A DNA stretch of 64,000 nt from Bacteroidota bacterium (GCA_023386045.1 JAEWKK010000012.1:235867-299866), one strand, 5' to 3'; shown: positions 24,983-34,465, counted from the first letter of the stretch. Numbers and translations are program-made. Notes: generated from the letters alone by a model not told the origin.

Positions 24983-26007
24983 AGCTCCTTATTAAAAAGC
25001 TGCTGAAGATTCATGGTAAGTCCCAACTGGTTATAAGAAACATTTTTCTGGTAATTGGATCGTGCATATAATACCTGGAGCTTTTGAAAAATGACACGCA
25101 GTCCAAGTGAAAAACCATTCAATCCATTTCCCGTAGAACCAATATTCAGTTCCGACCTTCTCAGGCGGTTGTACCCGATGGTTGCTTCCAGGTGCGTTCC
25201 AGCATAAATATGGGTTGCAATGATAAAATGATTGAACAGCTTATTAAAAAAACCTTTGTTGGCAGATAAAGAATTTTCAGCATTGAAAGTAGTGTCGTTA
25301 TAGAGTATATCAAAGCGATGCAGGTGTTGCGCAGTCAGGGAAAATCCCAATGGTGCTTTCGCCAGTTTTTTGGTGATGCCTATCTGCAGGTCAAAGGGAA
25401 GGTCTTCGCTCTCACCTGCATAGGTTTTCAATTGCGTGCCCATATTTGTAGCAAGCAGACCGGCATAAAAAAGATGAGCCGTATCTGAATAATGAAGTCC
25501 CACATCCATCGCAAGGGCACTTGATTTATAGATACCGTAATTAGAGTTGATGAATTTTAAAGTAGCGCCATAACTGATCCTTTCACCATATTGCCTGGCT
25601 GCCGAAACCTGCATCACAAAATCAGAAGGTCTGAATTCACCCATTTCATTACCCGCTGCATCTGTCTGGGGCATGGCACCATAATTCACGAAATACAACT
25701 GTCCGCCAAAACTGGTTTTATATTTTTCATGATGATAAGCACCGGTGAGTGCATAGGTCTTAATACCACCTAAAAAACTATTAAAGGAAACATTGACCTG
25801 GCTGTGTAAAGAAGCATCAAGAAGCGCAGGATTATGGAATGAAAAACCCACTTCATTTGCCTTCAATGAAACATTCAATCCACCGGATGCCGTTTGCCAG
25901 GGTGTGGCGGGCAGCTTTAAAAAATTATATGCAGCACTACCACCAAGAGTTTGTCCCTGGCCAGCAGTATACAAGAACATTGCAGTTACAAAAAGAATGA
26001 AACGCAA
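24979..26007 (-). CDS. porQ: Type IX secretion system protein PorQ
   Basis: 342 aa. Signal peptide (1-19, ending AGQGQ) then GGSAAYNFLKLPATPWQTASGG and FSFHNPALLDASLHSQ, the conserved start of PorQ. The rest is a repetitive outer-membrane beta-barrel with a NIGSTGNGLNGFSLGLRV strand near the C-terminus. In Porphyromonas, PorQ works with PorU, PorV and PorZ in the cell-surface attachment complex of the T9SS. The substrate tail at 63795-64000 shows the system is used in this genome. Start is ATG 26007. It is followed downstream by no obvious hairpin. Confidence 0.88.
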   Translation of the reverse strand: MRFILFVTAMFLYTAGQGQTLGGSAAYNFLKLPATPWQTASGGLNVSLKANEVGFSFHNPALLDASLHSQVNVSFNSFLGGIKTYALTGAYHHEKYKTSFGGQLYFVNYGAMPQTDAAGNEMGEFRPSDFVMQVSAARQYGERISYGATLKFINSNYGIYKSSALAMDVGLHYSDTAHLFYAGLLATNMGTQLKTYAGESEDLPFDLQIGITKKLAKAPLGFSLTAQHLHRFDILYNDTTFNAENSLSANKGFFNKLFNHFIIATHIYAGTHLEATIGYNRLRRSELNIGSTGNGLNGFSLGLRVIFQKLQVLYARSNYQKNVSYNQLGLTMNLQQLFNKEL

Positions 26008-26044
26008 AGCAGTTAATGGTTTGAAGTAAAAATAGGTTTTAATC

Positions 26045-28444
26045 TCAATTATCCTGCAGGGCGATGTCCAGTACCTGGTTCATGGTTTTTACAAAATGAA
26101 ACTTCACTCCTTTTATATAATCAGGATTGATTTCCTGAACATCTTTTTCATTTTGCACGCACATGATCAGCTCTTTAAGCCCGGCTCTTTTTGCTGCAAG
26201 CACTTTTTCCTTGATACCTCCCACTGGCAGCACCTGCCCACGCAGGGTGATCTCACCAGTCATACCCAGGAAAGGCTTGATCTTTTTACCTGTAAATGCC
26301 GAAGCCAGTGCAGTAAGCATAGTTACTCCAGCGCTGGGACCATCTTTGGGAACTGCTCCTTCCGGTACATGGATATGCACTGCTTTCTTTTCAATGATGG
26401 CAGGATCAACGCCCAGTTTTTTTGCATTGGCACTCAGGTAAGACAAGGCAGTGGAAGCACTTTCTTTCATTACGTTTCCAAGATTGCCTGTAAGCCTTAG
26501 TTCATGCTTGCCATCGCTTAACGATGCTTCAATAAATAAAATGTCGCCACCTGCATAGGTATAGGCCAGTCCAACAGCTACACCAGGAATATTTGCTGTC
26601 TTGTACAATTCATTGCTAAACCTTGGTCTTCCAAGAATTTTCTCAACATCCTGGATGGTGAGTGAGGCTTTCAGTTTTCCTTTCATGGCCAGCTGTCTTG
26701 CCTGGTAACGCATAATGCCCGCCAGCAAACGATCAAGCTCACGAACACCACTTTCCCTGGTGTATTCCTGTATCATTTTCTCCAGCACCTTATCACTGAT
26801 CGTAAATTTGGAAGACTTCAACCCATGTGCTTCTTTTTGCTTGGGGATCAAATGCCTTTTGGCGATCTCTATTTTTTCTTCTACTGCATAACCACTGAGT
26901 TCAATAATCTCGAGGCGGTCGCGTAGTGCTGGTTGTATAGTTTGAAGATTATTGGCCGTTGCAATAAATAATACCTTGCTGAGGTCATATTCAAGTTCAA
27001 GGTAATTATCATAAAAAGAATTGTTCTGCTCCGGGTCAAGAACTTCCAGGAGCGCGCTGCTTGGATCTCCGCGAAAATCCGTTCCTACTTTATCAATTTC
27101 ATCCAGGATCATTACAGGGTTGGAAGATTTGATCTTCCTGATGTTCTGGATGATCCTTCCCGGCATGGCTCCAATATAGGTTTTACGATGTCCACGGATC
27201 TCGCTTTCATCATGTATACCGCCAAGGCTTAGCCGAACATATTTTCTTCCAATAGCATTGGCAATGCTTTTACCCAAAGATGTTTTACCAATACCCGGAG
27301 GACCATAAAAACAAAGAATAGGGCTCTTCATATCACCCTTCAGTTTTAATACAGCCAGGTATTCAAGAATGCGCTCCTTGATCTTGTGCATGCCGTAATG
27401 GTCTGCATCAAGGATCTTCTTTGCTTTGTCAAGGTCATACACATCTTTTGTATAATCTTCCCAAGGCAGATCAAGCATCAAATCCAAATGATTGTACACC
27501 ACGGAATAATCCGGTGTACTGGGATGCATTCTTTCCAGCTTCTCGATTCCTTTTTTAAAAGTTTCCTTCGCAGCTTCAGGCCATTTCTTGGTCTCTGATT
27601 TTTTCTGAAGTTCCTTGATCTCCCTTTCATTGGGATCGCCACCCAATTCCTCCTTGATGCTTTTCAACTGCTGCTGGAGAAAATATTCGCGTTGCTGTTT
27701 ATCTATTTCAGCTCTTGTTTTATTGGTGACCTTATTTTTTAATTCCGCGAACTGTAATTCTTTTTGCAGGAACTGCATCAGCAGGTCCGCTCTTTCACGA
27801 ATATGGCTGATCTCCAGCAATCTCTGTTTGTCGCGGTTATCAATGGTGAGATTACTCGAAACAAAATGAATGAGGAAAGCCGGGTTTTCAATGTTTTTTA
27901 AGATTACCGAAGCCTCAGTAGGGATATTGGGAGATAGTTTAATGATCTCCGTTGCCAGGTCCTTGATATTGGAAACATAGGCCTGGAAATCAGGATCAGC
28001 CGGTGATTCTTCCTCGGTGATCACTTCAATTTCTGCCTTGAAATAAGGATCTTCAGTAATTACGCTTTTGATGGAAAAACGGTTCTTACCCTGTATGATA
28101 ATAGTTGTACCTCCATCGGGCATCTTAATTTGCTTGACAATGCGTGCCACAGTTCCAATCTGTTCCAGGTCAGCAGCTACAGGATCTTCAACCGCACTAT
28201 CTTTCTGCGCCACAACTCCAATGAGCTTGTCGGCTTTATAGGCATCGTTCACCGCCTTGATACTCTTGTCTCTTCCAACTGTAATGGGCAAAACCACTCC
28301 GGGGAAAAGAACAGTATTGCGCAGAGGAAGCAATGCAATTTGTGAGGGGATCTCTATTTTTTCATTGGCCTCGCTATCCGATTCATTCAGGGGAATGATG
28401 GGTAGGAAATCCATATCTTCTTCGGGCTTCAGTATAAAATTCAC
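26045..28444 (-). CDS. lon: ATP-dependent Lon protease
   Basis: 799 aa from GTG 28444; ATG at 28414 is an in-frame alternative. N-terminal LonN domain (about 34-235), coiled helices, AAA+ module with Walker A GPPGIGKT (381-388) and Walker B VMILDEID, and a C-terminal LonP domain with PKDGPSAGVTM (catalytic Ser) and GGIKEKVLAAKRAG (catalytic Lys). It degrades misfolded and regulatory proteins in the cytoplasm. The length is that of bacterial LonA. A TAAATTTG -7 element and a perfect GGACAATTGTCC palindrome lie between promoter and start, suggesting simple operator control. Confidence 0.97.
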   Translation of the reverse strand: MNFILKPEEDMDFLPIIPLNESDSEANEKIEIPSQIALLPLRNTVLFPGVVLPITVGRDKSIKAVNDAYKADKLIGVVAQKDSAVEDPVAADLEQIGTVARIVKQIKMPDGGTTIIIQGKNRFSIKSVITEDPYFKAEIEVITEEESPADPDFQAYVSNIKDLATEIIKLSPNIPTEASVILKNIENPAFLIHFVSSNLTIDNRDKQRLLEISHIRERADLLMQFLQKELQFAELKNKVTNKTRAEIDKQQREYFLQQQLKSIKEELGGDPNEREIKELQKKSETKKWPEAAKETFKKGIEKLERMHPSTPDYSVVYNHLDLMLDLPWEDYTKDVYDLDKAKKILDADHYGMHKIKERILEYLAVLKLKGDMKSPILCFYGPPGIGKTSLGKSIANAIGRKYVRLSLGGIHDESEIRGHRKTYIGAMPGRIIQNIRKIKSSNPVMILDEIDKVGTDFRGDPSSALLEVLDPEQNNSFYDNYLELEYDLSKVLFIATANNLQTIQPALRDRLEIIELSGYAVEEKIEIAKRHLIPKQKEAHGLKSSKFTISDKVLEKMIQEYTRESGVRELDRLLAGIMRYQARQLAMKGKLKASLTIQDVEKILGRPRFSNELYKTANIPGVAVGLAYTYAGGDILFIEASLSDGKHELRLTGNLGNVMKESASTALSYLSANAKKLGVDPAIIEKKAVHIHVPEGAVPKDGPSAGVTMLTALASAFTGKKIKPFLGMTGEITLRGQVLPVGGIKEKVLAAKRAGLKELIMCVQNEKDVQEINPDYIKGVKFHFVKTMNQVLDIALQDN

Positions 28445-28462
28445 GCGCTAATGGTTTAGTTA

Positions 28463-28474
28463 GGACAATTGTCC
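28463..28474. promoter_or_regulatory. 12-bp perfect palindrome in the lon leader
   Basis: GGACAATTGTCC reads the same on both strands. It lies 19-30 bp upstream of the lon GTG and 15 bp downstream of the predicted -7 element, so a bound dimer would sit near the transcription start. No regulator is identified; an operator role is inference. Confidence 0.4.
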
Positions 28475-28488
28475 AAAGGAACAAGAGG

Positions 28489-28521
28489 CAAATTTACGTC
28501 AGGTTTCAGCTGTTTGGTCAA
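28489..28521 (-). promoter_or_regulatory. Predicted lon promoter (Bacteroidota type)
   Basis: On the minus strand TAAATTTG (28489-28496) matches the TAnnTTTG -7 consensus exactly. A TTG (28519-28521) lies 22 bp upstream, near the expected -33 position. The predicted start site is about 28482, giving a leader of roughly 40 nt. Confidence 0.6.
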
Positions 28522-28560
28522 TATTAATGCCATAGGATTGTTATGTGCCTAACTGGCAGC

Positions 28561-28590
28561 AAATAAAAAAGCCCCTCGGGTTGAGGGGTT
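28561..28590 (-). terminator. Rho-independent terminator of the outer-membrane protein gene
   Basis: Stem CCCCTC (28572-28577) pairs with GAGGGG (28583-28588) around a GGGTT loop. On the minus strand it is followed by a T-run (A-run 28561-28570). It lies 20 bp past the stop of the gene at 28610. Confidence 0.85.
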
Positions 28591-28609
28591 TCCTGATAAT
28601 TTATATGAA

Positions 28610-29200
28610 TCAGAGAGCAAAGCCTACCGAAAGCTGGAATCCCTGGGTCTTCCATTTTTCCTGCTGGCTGATCTCACTGATATTATTCAATCCTACGATG
28701 TAACGGCCGGTCAGGCGCAGCTTGCTGATATTGATCACAGCACCTCCTACCATGGAGAAATCGCCTGTCTTGAAAGCTTCCTGTCCATTCTCCAAAAGGT
28801 TTTTGCTTTGATCCAGGAGAATGCCAACCTGGGGACCTGCCTGCAAAGTAAGCAGGCTGCCTACTTTATAATTCACCAGCAATGGAATGGAGAGGTAATT
28901 CAGTTTTACATTCTTGTAGTTGGAAAAATTGACCGCACCCTGGTAAACATTTTTAAAACTGCTGTCAACACTGGTCTGGTATTGATTGAACAATACTTCG
29001 GGTTGAATGGCCAGCCTGTTTCCCAATCCTATCTCTGCAAACCCACCGAGGTGATAGCCATACTGAAATTCATCCCTGAATGTTTTGCCTTCGATCTTCG
29101 TAATGTTAGCCCCGCCTTTGATGCCTAAATTAAATTGCGCCATTGATGCCTGTGCTATCAATAACCCTGCGATAAGTAGTAGAGGTAGTTTCGTTTTCAT
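28610..29200 (-). CDS. Porin-family outer-membrane beta-barrel protein (PorT-like)
   Basis: 196 aa. Signal peptide 1-21 (ASMAQ cleavage), then FNLGIKGGANITKIEGKTF, the standard opening of the small outer_membrane_beta-barrel family (PF13568). About eight amphipathic strands follow (IQPEVLFNQYQT, LNYLSIPLLVNYKVG, LTLQAGPQVGILL, LTGRYIVGLNNI, FQLSVGFAL). It ends in a C-terminal hydrophobic strand, typical for BAM-dependent insertion. The physiological role is unknown. It has its own terminator downstream and a 82-bp gap upstream, so it is probably monocistronic or the end of a short unit with the 29283 gene. Confidence 0.85.
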   Translation of the reverse strand: MKTKLPLLLIAGLLIAQASMAQFNLGIKGGANITKIEGKTFRDEFQYGYHLGGFAEIGLGNRLAIQPEVLFNQYQTSVDSSFKNVYQGAVNFSNYKNVKLNYLSIPLLVNYKVGSLLTLQAGPQVGILLDQSKNLLENGQEAFKTGDFSMVGGAVINISKLRLTGRYIVGLNNISEISQQEKWKTQGFQLSVGFAL

Positions 29201-29282
29201 AAATATGAAATTTATTGTGGTTGAATAAAACTCAAGATTAATGCCATCAAAAATGAAGCGGTGTTAAATAAAAAATAAACAA

Positions 29283-30293
29283 CTAAAAAATAACGCCCGC
29301 ATTCAAAACAAATGCTGTCATGAAATTTTTTTCCTCTGCAGGAAAATAATAATCAAGCACCAACTGTGGCTGAATAAAAAACTTGCCCTTTGCATATTCA
29401 ACCTTTACATATCCTGAAAAGGACAATGGCTGAAAATACAACTGGTCATCCAGGTACATATTGTCTGTGCTGTACAGAACATTGGATCCTGTTCTGGGTA
29501 CGGTGGCATAAGTGCTGCTGGTTTGGTTGAAACCAAAATTCTGGGTACCACTGGTGAATACCACTTGCGGCGTTAGCCTGATATAATCCTTCTTACCTAT
29601 AACGTTCATCCAGTAAAAATCGTGTCTTACAGAGGTAATCAGGTTAAAATCGTGGACCTGCTCTTTTGTTTCTACCCTTGTATATCCATTCAATAATAAT
29701 CTCAGGGTTTGTATATACTCTTCCCTTTCTTCATAATCCTTCCTGCTTCCCCATCCATAGCTGACAGCCACCGAAGGTTTGAACCAGGATTTTTTATAAG
29801 TGAAATATCCATACACCTCATTTTGCAGAGGTGAAGTATAAAAGGGTAAGGAGTCTTTGGTAAAAAATCTTGTCAGGGCGATGCCAGTAATAAAACGACT
29901 GTTCTTCAGATAATCGTATGAACCGGTAATATAAAATTGGTAAGGATTGAGTTTCACCCCATCATGAACTATGGAAGCAGTAGCTCCTATACCAAGACCG
30001 GATTTGGAATAATAGGAAAGAGAAGGCGTATAAGAAATTTTTCTTTCCGGCTTCAGTGTCAGGTCCTTGCCATTATAATTGAAATAACTGTTGCCAACTC
30101 CAAGGTTAAACAGTGCAAAGCTGCGGGGAGCCATCAGTGAGTCCAGTAAAGCATCCAGTTCATTGAACAATTCATCATAGTCTGTTTCATCAAAACTGGT
30201 ATCCACCGCAATGGCATTTACCGAATCCTGCGAAAAGGTGGTAAAGCTTAAAAGAAAACTAAGGAGGATGATCGTAATTTTTTTTCCCGTCAT
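29283..30293 (-). CDS. Outer-membrane beta-barrel protein, unknown function
   Basis: 336 aa. Signal peptide 1-21 (TTFSQ). A short acidic segment (about 31-53, DETDYDELFNELDALLDSLM) could be an exposed periplasmic peptide. From residue 60 on, alternating polar/aromatic strands (ALFNLGVGNSYFNYNG, ISYTPSLSYYSKSGLGIGA, YGYFTYKKSWFKPSVAVSYGWG, FIQPQLVLDYYFPA) indicate a barrel of roughly 14 strands. I do not recognise a named family. Orientation and spacing (82 bp) allow co-transcription with the PorT-like gene at 28610. Confidence 0.75.
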   Translation of the reverse strand: MTGKKITIILLSFLLSFTTFSQDSVNAIAVDTSFDETDYDELFNELDALLDSLMAPRSFALFNLGVGNSYFNYNGKDLTLKPERKISYTPSLSYYSKSGLGIGATASIVHDGVKLNPYQFYITGSYDYLKNSRFITGIALTRFFTKDSLPFYTSPLQNEVYGYFTYKKSWFKPSVAVSYGWGSRKDYEEREEYIQTLRLLLNGYTRVETKEQVHDFNLITSVRHDFYWMNVIGKKDYIRLTPQVVFTSGTQNFGFNQTSSTYATVPRTGSNVLYSTDNMYLDDQLYFQPLSFSGYVKVEYAKGKFFIQPQLVLDYYFPAEEKNFMTAFVLNAGVIF

Positions 30294-30393
30294 TACAACT
30301 GATTTCGGCTTTCACATGGTAAAGCTGCGGATAGACAAGGTTAAAATAAAAAGGTTTAAATAAATAAACGAAGAGGACCTTGCATTTTTTAAA

Positions 30394-31707
30394 TCAGGTA
30401 AGATGGAAAAGAGTGATCTCGGGTAAGATGCCTACTCTGCCTGGATAGCCAATGAAGCCAAAACCCCTGTTTACATAGAGCTTCTGCTTTTCATTTTCAT
30501 AGAGCCCGGCCCATTGACGGTACACATATTGAACAGGACTCCATTTGAGCCATGGAATCTCAACTCCAAATTGCATTCCATGTGTATGACCTGAAAGCAT
30601 CAGGTCGATATCATTATAATGTGGCCTTACCTCTGCATCCCAATGTGAGGGATCATGACTCATGAGAATTTTAAAAGAAATATCCTCTGTACCCTCATAT
30701 GCTTTTTTCAGATCACCATATTTTGGAAACCTTGCTTTATTGCTCCAGTTCTCGATGCCGATCAAAGCAATCTTTTCACCATTGCGATCCAACACCACGT
30801 GCTCGTTCATCAGCAAACGCCAACCCATTTCACCCTGTAGTTTTTTCAGGCTTTCAAGGTTGGCCAGCTTGGCTTCCTTGTTTTCCCACTGTACGTAATC
30901 ACCATAATCATGATTGCCTAATACTGAGTACACTCCCATGGGTGCATTTAACTGACTGAATACATCCATGTAATCAGCCATTTCCTTTGCCTCGTTATTC
31001 ACCAGGTCTCCGGTAAAAAGAATCAGGTCCGGTTGCAAGGACATCACCTTCTCCACCCCTTTCATTACCGCTTCTTTATTGGTAAAGCTTCCACTGTGTA
31101 TATCGGACAGCTGCACCACTTTCAATCCCCTGAATGCGGATGGAAGATTGGGATACTGCAGCTTTACTTTTTTTACGTGATAGTTGTATTTGTTGGAGAA
31201 TCCATAAATCAATGATCCGAACAAAGTACCGCCAACAGCAATGCCCAGCCAGTTCAGGAATGCCGAGCGGGAGATACGGTCTCCACCCTGTATCTGTTCT
31301 CCCTCTGTATTCCTGAAAAATGTTTTACCCACGATCCACTGTATCCCACGCCTGATATCATCAATTAAAAAAATCACCGCAGCTACCAGCTTGGCGATGA
31401 AGAGGCCGATGATGACTGCAAACACAATGCTCCTGGCTGTACGTGAATAATTACCCAGGTTCAGGTAGGGCAAAAGAAAAAGTACCAGCAGCGCCAGAAT
31501 GGAAATAGTCCAGTAAGAAATAATGATAACAGATCTTGTTTTAGGTCCAGCTGTTTGCGAAACAGCCTTCACTACCTGGAATACATAAAAATCAAGCAAT
31601 ATCATAAATCCGGCCATCAATAGCCATCCGGGAGAGCTCCGCATACATCCAATTTGTGTTGCAAATAAAGGGAAAAAGAACAGGACAAGCTGCCAGTGAA
31701 AAGCCAA
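30394..31707 (-). CDS. Membrane-anchored calcineurin-like metallophosphoesterase
   Basis: 437 aa. About four helices (5-25, 28-48, 63-85, 95-120) then a soluble domain. The metal-site motifs occur in order: VVQLSDIHSGSF (DxH), LFTGDLVNN (GDxxx), VLGNHDYGD (GNHD), MSHDPSHWD and SGHTHGMQFG (GHxH). This is the YkuE/YaeI-like branch, in which some members hydrolyse UDP-sugar lipid intermediates (LpxH/LpxG-like) and others have unknown substrates. The membrane anchor suits a lipid or phospho-ester substrate. Neighbouring genes are divergent and do not clarify the role. Confidence 0.88.
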   Translation of the reverse strand: MAFHWQLVLFFFPLFATQIGCMRSSPGWLLMAGFMILLDFYVFQVVKAVSQTAGPKTRSVIIISYWTISILALLVLFLLPYLNLGNYSRTARSIVFAVIIGLFIAKLVAAVIFLIDDIRRGIQWIVGKTFFRNTEGEQIQGGDRISRSAFLNWLGIAVGGTLFGSLIYGFSNKYNYHVKKVKLQYPNLPSAFRGLKVVQLSDIHSGSFTNKEAVMKGVEKVMSLQPDLILFTGDLVNNEAKEMADYMDVFSQLNAPMGVYSVLGNHDYGDYVQWENKEAKLANLESLKKLQGEMGWRLLMNEHVVLDRNGEKIALIGIENWSNKARFPKYGDLKKAYEGTEDISFKILMSHDPSHWDAEVRPHYNDIDLMLSGHTHGMQFGVEIPWLKWSPVQYVYRQWAGLYENEKQKLYVNRGFGFIGYPGRVGILPEITLFHLT

Positions 31708-31770
31708 AAGACCATTAGTTCTGTCCGCATTTTCAAATGAGTCTTAAACCAATGGATGCTCCCTTTCCCG

Positions 31771-31778
31771 TATTTTTG
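31771..31778 (+). promoter_or_regulatory. -7 promoter element for the UPF0173 hydrolase gene
   Basis: TATTTTTG matches TAnnTTTG exactly and lies 24 bp before the chosen ATG at 31803. This also argues against starting the gene at the ATG at 31737, which is upstream of the element. Confidence 0.5.
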
Positions 31779-31802
31779 CCGCGTTTAAATCAGCCATTAC
31801 GC

Positions 31803-32483
31803 ATGAGATTTACTTATTATGGACAGTCCTGCTTTGGCATCGAGACAAAGGGTCATCATCTGCTTTTTGATCCTTTTATCAGTCCCAATGAAAAGGCCAA
31901 AGAGGTGAACATAGCGAAAATAAAACCGGATCACATCCTGGTTTCTCATGGTCATGCAGATCATCTTGCAGATTGCGTGGACATTGCAGGCCGTTCAAAT
32001 GCCCTGGTGGTAGGTGCATTTGAAGTAGTGAACTGGCTGCACCAGCAGGGTGTAAAAAAATACCATCCCATGAACATCGGTGGCAGCAGGAAGTTTGAAT
32101 TTGGAACAGTAAAATGTACCAATGCCATTCATTCCTCCAACATGCCCGATGGCAGTTATGGTGGAAACCCCATGGGATTTATACTCACCACAGAAGAAAA
32201 AACCTTTTATTATAGTGGAGATACGGCGCTGACCATGGATATGCAGCTGGTACCAAGGTGGGGAAAATTAGATTTTGCGATCTTGCCTATTGGCGACAAC
32301 TTCACCATGGGCTATGAAGATGCAATTGTTGCTGCCGAAATGATCCGTTGCAAAACAATCATAGGCGTTCATTACGATACTTTTGATCTGATCAGGATCG
32401 ATCATGAAAAAGTAAAAAAGGCTTTTGCAGATGCGGGCCTGAACCTTTTGCTCCCCGCTATCGGGCAAAGCATTGACTTTTAA
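31803..32483 (+). CDS. UPF0173-type metallo-beta-lactamase-fold metal-dependent hydrolase
   Basis: 226 aa from ATG 31803, which places MRFTYYGQSCFGIE at the N-terminus as in the family; 22 extra codons upstream are not conserved and precede the -7 element. Metal-binding HxHxDH is seen in LVSHGHADHLAD, followed by a His in NAIHSSNMPDG, Asp in YYSGDTAL and a late His in TIIGVHYDTFDLI. UPF0173 (YtkL-like) proteins are cytosolic di-zinc hydrolases with no settled physiological substrate. parA begins 20 bp downstream on the same strand, so the two may be co-transcribed. Confidence 0.88.
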   Translation: MRFTYYGQSCFGIETKGHHLLFDPFISPNEKAKEVNIAKIKPDHILVSHGHADHLADCVDIAGRSNALVVGAFEVVNWLHQQGVKKYHPMNIGGSRKFEFGTVKCTNAIHSSNMPDGSYGGNPMGFILTTEEKTFYYSGDTALTMDMQLVPRWGKLDFAILPIGDNFTMGYEDAIVAAEMIRCKTIIGVHYDTFDLIRIDHEKVKKAFADAGLNLLLPAIGQSIDF

Positions 32484-32502
32484 AAACAGAGAGAGCGAAT
32501 AA

Positions 32503-33306
32503 ATGTCAAGAATTATTGGTGTAGCCAATCAAAAAGGTGGTGTTGGAAAAACCACTACAGCCATCAACCTGGCTGCTTCCTTCGCGGTGCTTGAATTCAA
32601 GACCCTGCTGGTGGATGCAGATCCCCAGGCTAACAGTACAACCGGGGTTGGATTTGACCTGCAGAATATTACCCAGAGCCTTTATGATTGCATGGTGAAC
32701 AATGCAACTGCAAAGGATGTGATCCTGAAAACTGATATTCCCAACCTGGACCTGATACCCTCCCATATTGACCTGGTGGGCGCGGAAATTGAAATGATCA
32801 ATTATCCCAACAGGGAAATGGTTTTAAAACAACTGATCGAATCCGTTAAAGATGAATACCAGTTCATCATTATTGACTGCTCTCCTTCCCTGGGACTGAT
32901 CACGGTCAATGCGCTTACAGCTTCCGATTCGGTGATCGTTCCGGTACAGTGTGAATTCTTTGCACTTGAAGGTCTGGGCAAACTGCTCAACACCATCAAG
33001 ATCGTACAAAGCAGGCTGAATACTTCTCTTGTTATTGAAGGAATTCTGATGACCATGTATGATGGCCGGCTTCGTTTATCCAACCAGGTGGTAGCAGAAG
33101 TTCGCCGTCATTTTGAAGATCTTGTATTCAATACCATTGTTCACCGCAATGCCAAATTAAGTGAGGCTCCAAGCGTGGGCAAGCCAGTGATCCTTTATGA
33201 TGCCAATAGCAAGGGCGCCATGAATTATCTCAACCTTGCCAAGGAGATCCTGCAGAAAAATAATATGACCAGGATCCCCCAGGAAGAGAGGACGATTGAA
33301 TTGTAA
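32503..33306 (+). CDS. parA: Chromosome partitioning ATPase ParA/Soj
   Basis: 267 aa. Deviant Walker A KGGVGKTTT (in VANQKGGVGKTTTAINLA), Walker A' LLVDADPQANST and Walker B IIIDCSPSLGLIT are all intact. The protein lacks the N-terminal HTH of plasmid type Ia ParA and so is a chromosomal Soj-type ATPase. It moves ParB-parS complexes over the nucleoid. parB follows after a 247-bp gap (33307-33553), which is long for this pair and contains no gene I can support and no recognisable parS palindrome. A separate parB promoter may lie there. Confidence 0.95.
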   Translation: MSRIIGVANQKGGVGKTTTAINLAASFAVLEFKTLLVDADPQANSTTGVGFDLQNITQSLYDCMVNNATAKDVILKTDIPNLDLIPSHIDLVGAEIEMINYPNREMVLKQLIESVKDEYQFIIIDCSPSLGLITVNALTASDSVIVPVQCEFFALEGLGKLLNTIKIVQSRLNTSLVIEGILMTMYDGRLRLSNQVVAEVRRHFEDLVFNTIVHRNAKLSEAPSVGKPVILYDANSKGAMNYLNLAKEILQKNNMTRIPQEERTIEL

Positions 33307-33553
33307 ATAAGCTGATGAAAAGCGGAAGATCTAATCAGCATTAAAGACAGGAATTTCTTTCAGACACGTTAAATCTTGTCCAAATAAAGGGAATGGCAGA
33401 TTTTCCTTCCAAATTAAAAAGTCTGCTGTTTCTATTCCTTATAATATTGCAGAGAGGTTTGGAGCGGGTATCGGGAAAAATCAAAATAAATATCTACCTG
33501 CAGATCCTTGAAGTAAATGAAACCATCCCGGCCTCAAAATTATAGCTATCAAA

Positions 33554-34465
33554 ATGACCAATCCAAAACAAAACAAAGACGCACTGGGCAAAGGCATCCG
33601 TTCTCTTTTACAAAGCATCGATGCTGATCTTAAAAATACTGCGGGTGAATTAAAGCCACAAGCAGTGGAAGCAGCCACCGGTGTCATGAGATTGCCTCTT
33701 GAAAACATCGAAACCAATCCAAAACAACCCCGCCGAGATTTTGATGAACAGGCATTGCAGGAACTGGCGCATAGCATAAAATACCATGATATCATACAAC
33801 CCGTAACGGTTTCAAAACTGCACGGCAATAAATACCGCCTGATTTCAGGTGAAAGAAGATTGCGCGCCGCCAGGATCGCCGGGCTGAAAGATATTCCCGC
33901 TTACATTAGGCAGGCCAATGACCAGGAATTGCTGGAACTGGCTTTGCTGGAAAATTTGCAACGCGAAGACCTCAACGCAGTTGAAGTAGCCCTGAGTTAT
34001 AAGAGAATGATGGAAGAACTGGATTATACCCAGGAGCAGGTGGCTGAACGGATGGGTAAGGATCGCAGTACGGTTACGAATTATTTGAGACTGTTGAAGC
34101 TTCCACCCGACATCCAGGTTGCAGTAAGAAATGGTGAAATCAGTATGGGTCATGCAAGAGCACTGATCAATGTGGACAAGATCGATCAGCAATTATACAT
34201 TTTTGACGAGATCAAAACCAAGGGACTTTCTGTAAGACAAACAGAAAACCTTGTAAGAAATCTTTATAAAGAGAAAGAACAAAAGAAAACAAAAAGCTCA
34301 CTGCCCGACAGCTACAAAAAAGTGGAGGACAAACTGGCTTCTCATTTCAGCACAAGGGTGAAGCTTAAGCATAGTAAAAATGGCAGTGGACAGATCTCTT
34401 TCGATTATTACTCGCTTGAAGAATTGAATAAGTTGTTGGATCAAATGAATGTAAGCATTGACTAA
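33554..34465 (+). CDS. parB: ParB/Spo0J-type partition protein (CTPase clamp)
   Basis: 303 aa. Order of domains: short ParA-stimulating N-terminus (KDALGKGIRSLLQ), ParB/Srx CTP-binding domain (about 48-140) with RRDFDEQALQELAHSIKYHDIIQPVTV, the C-box ISGERRLRAARIAGL and LALLENLQREDLNAVEVA, then the HTH (TQEQVAERMGKDRSTVTNYLRLLKLP), and a C-terminal dimerisation segment. It binds parS and slides on DNA after CTP binding. Its 3' end overlaps the start of the DUF5683 gene by 8 bp. Confidence 0.95.
   Translation: MTNPKQNKDALGKGIRSLLQSIDADLKNTAGELKPQAVEAATGVMRLPLENIETNPKQPRRDFDEQALQELAHSIKYHDIIQPVTVSKLHGNKYRLISGERRLRAARIAGLKDIPAYIRQANDQELLELALLENLQREDLNAVEVALSYKRMMEELDYTQEQVAERMGKDRSTVTNYLRLLKLPPDIQVAVRNGEISMGHARALINVDKIDQQLYIFDEIKTKGLSVRQTENLVRNLYKEKEQKKTKSSLPDSYKKVEDKLASHFSTRVKLKHSKNGSGQISFDYYSLEELNKLLDQMNVSID

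Noticed and set aside
33307..33553. parS site or small gene between parA and parB
   Set aside because: No GTTTCACGTGAAAC-like palindrome and no supported open frame was found.
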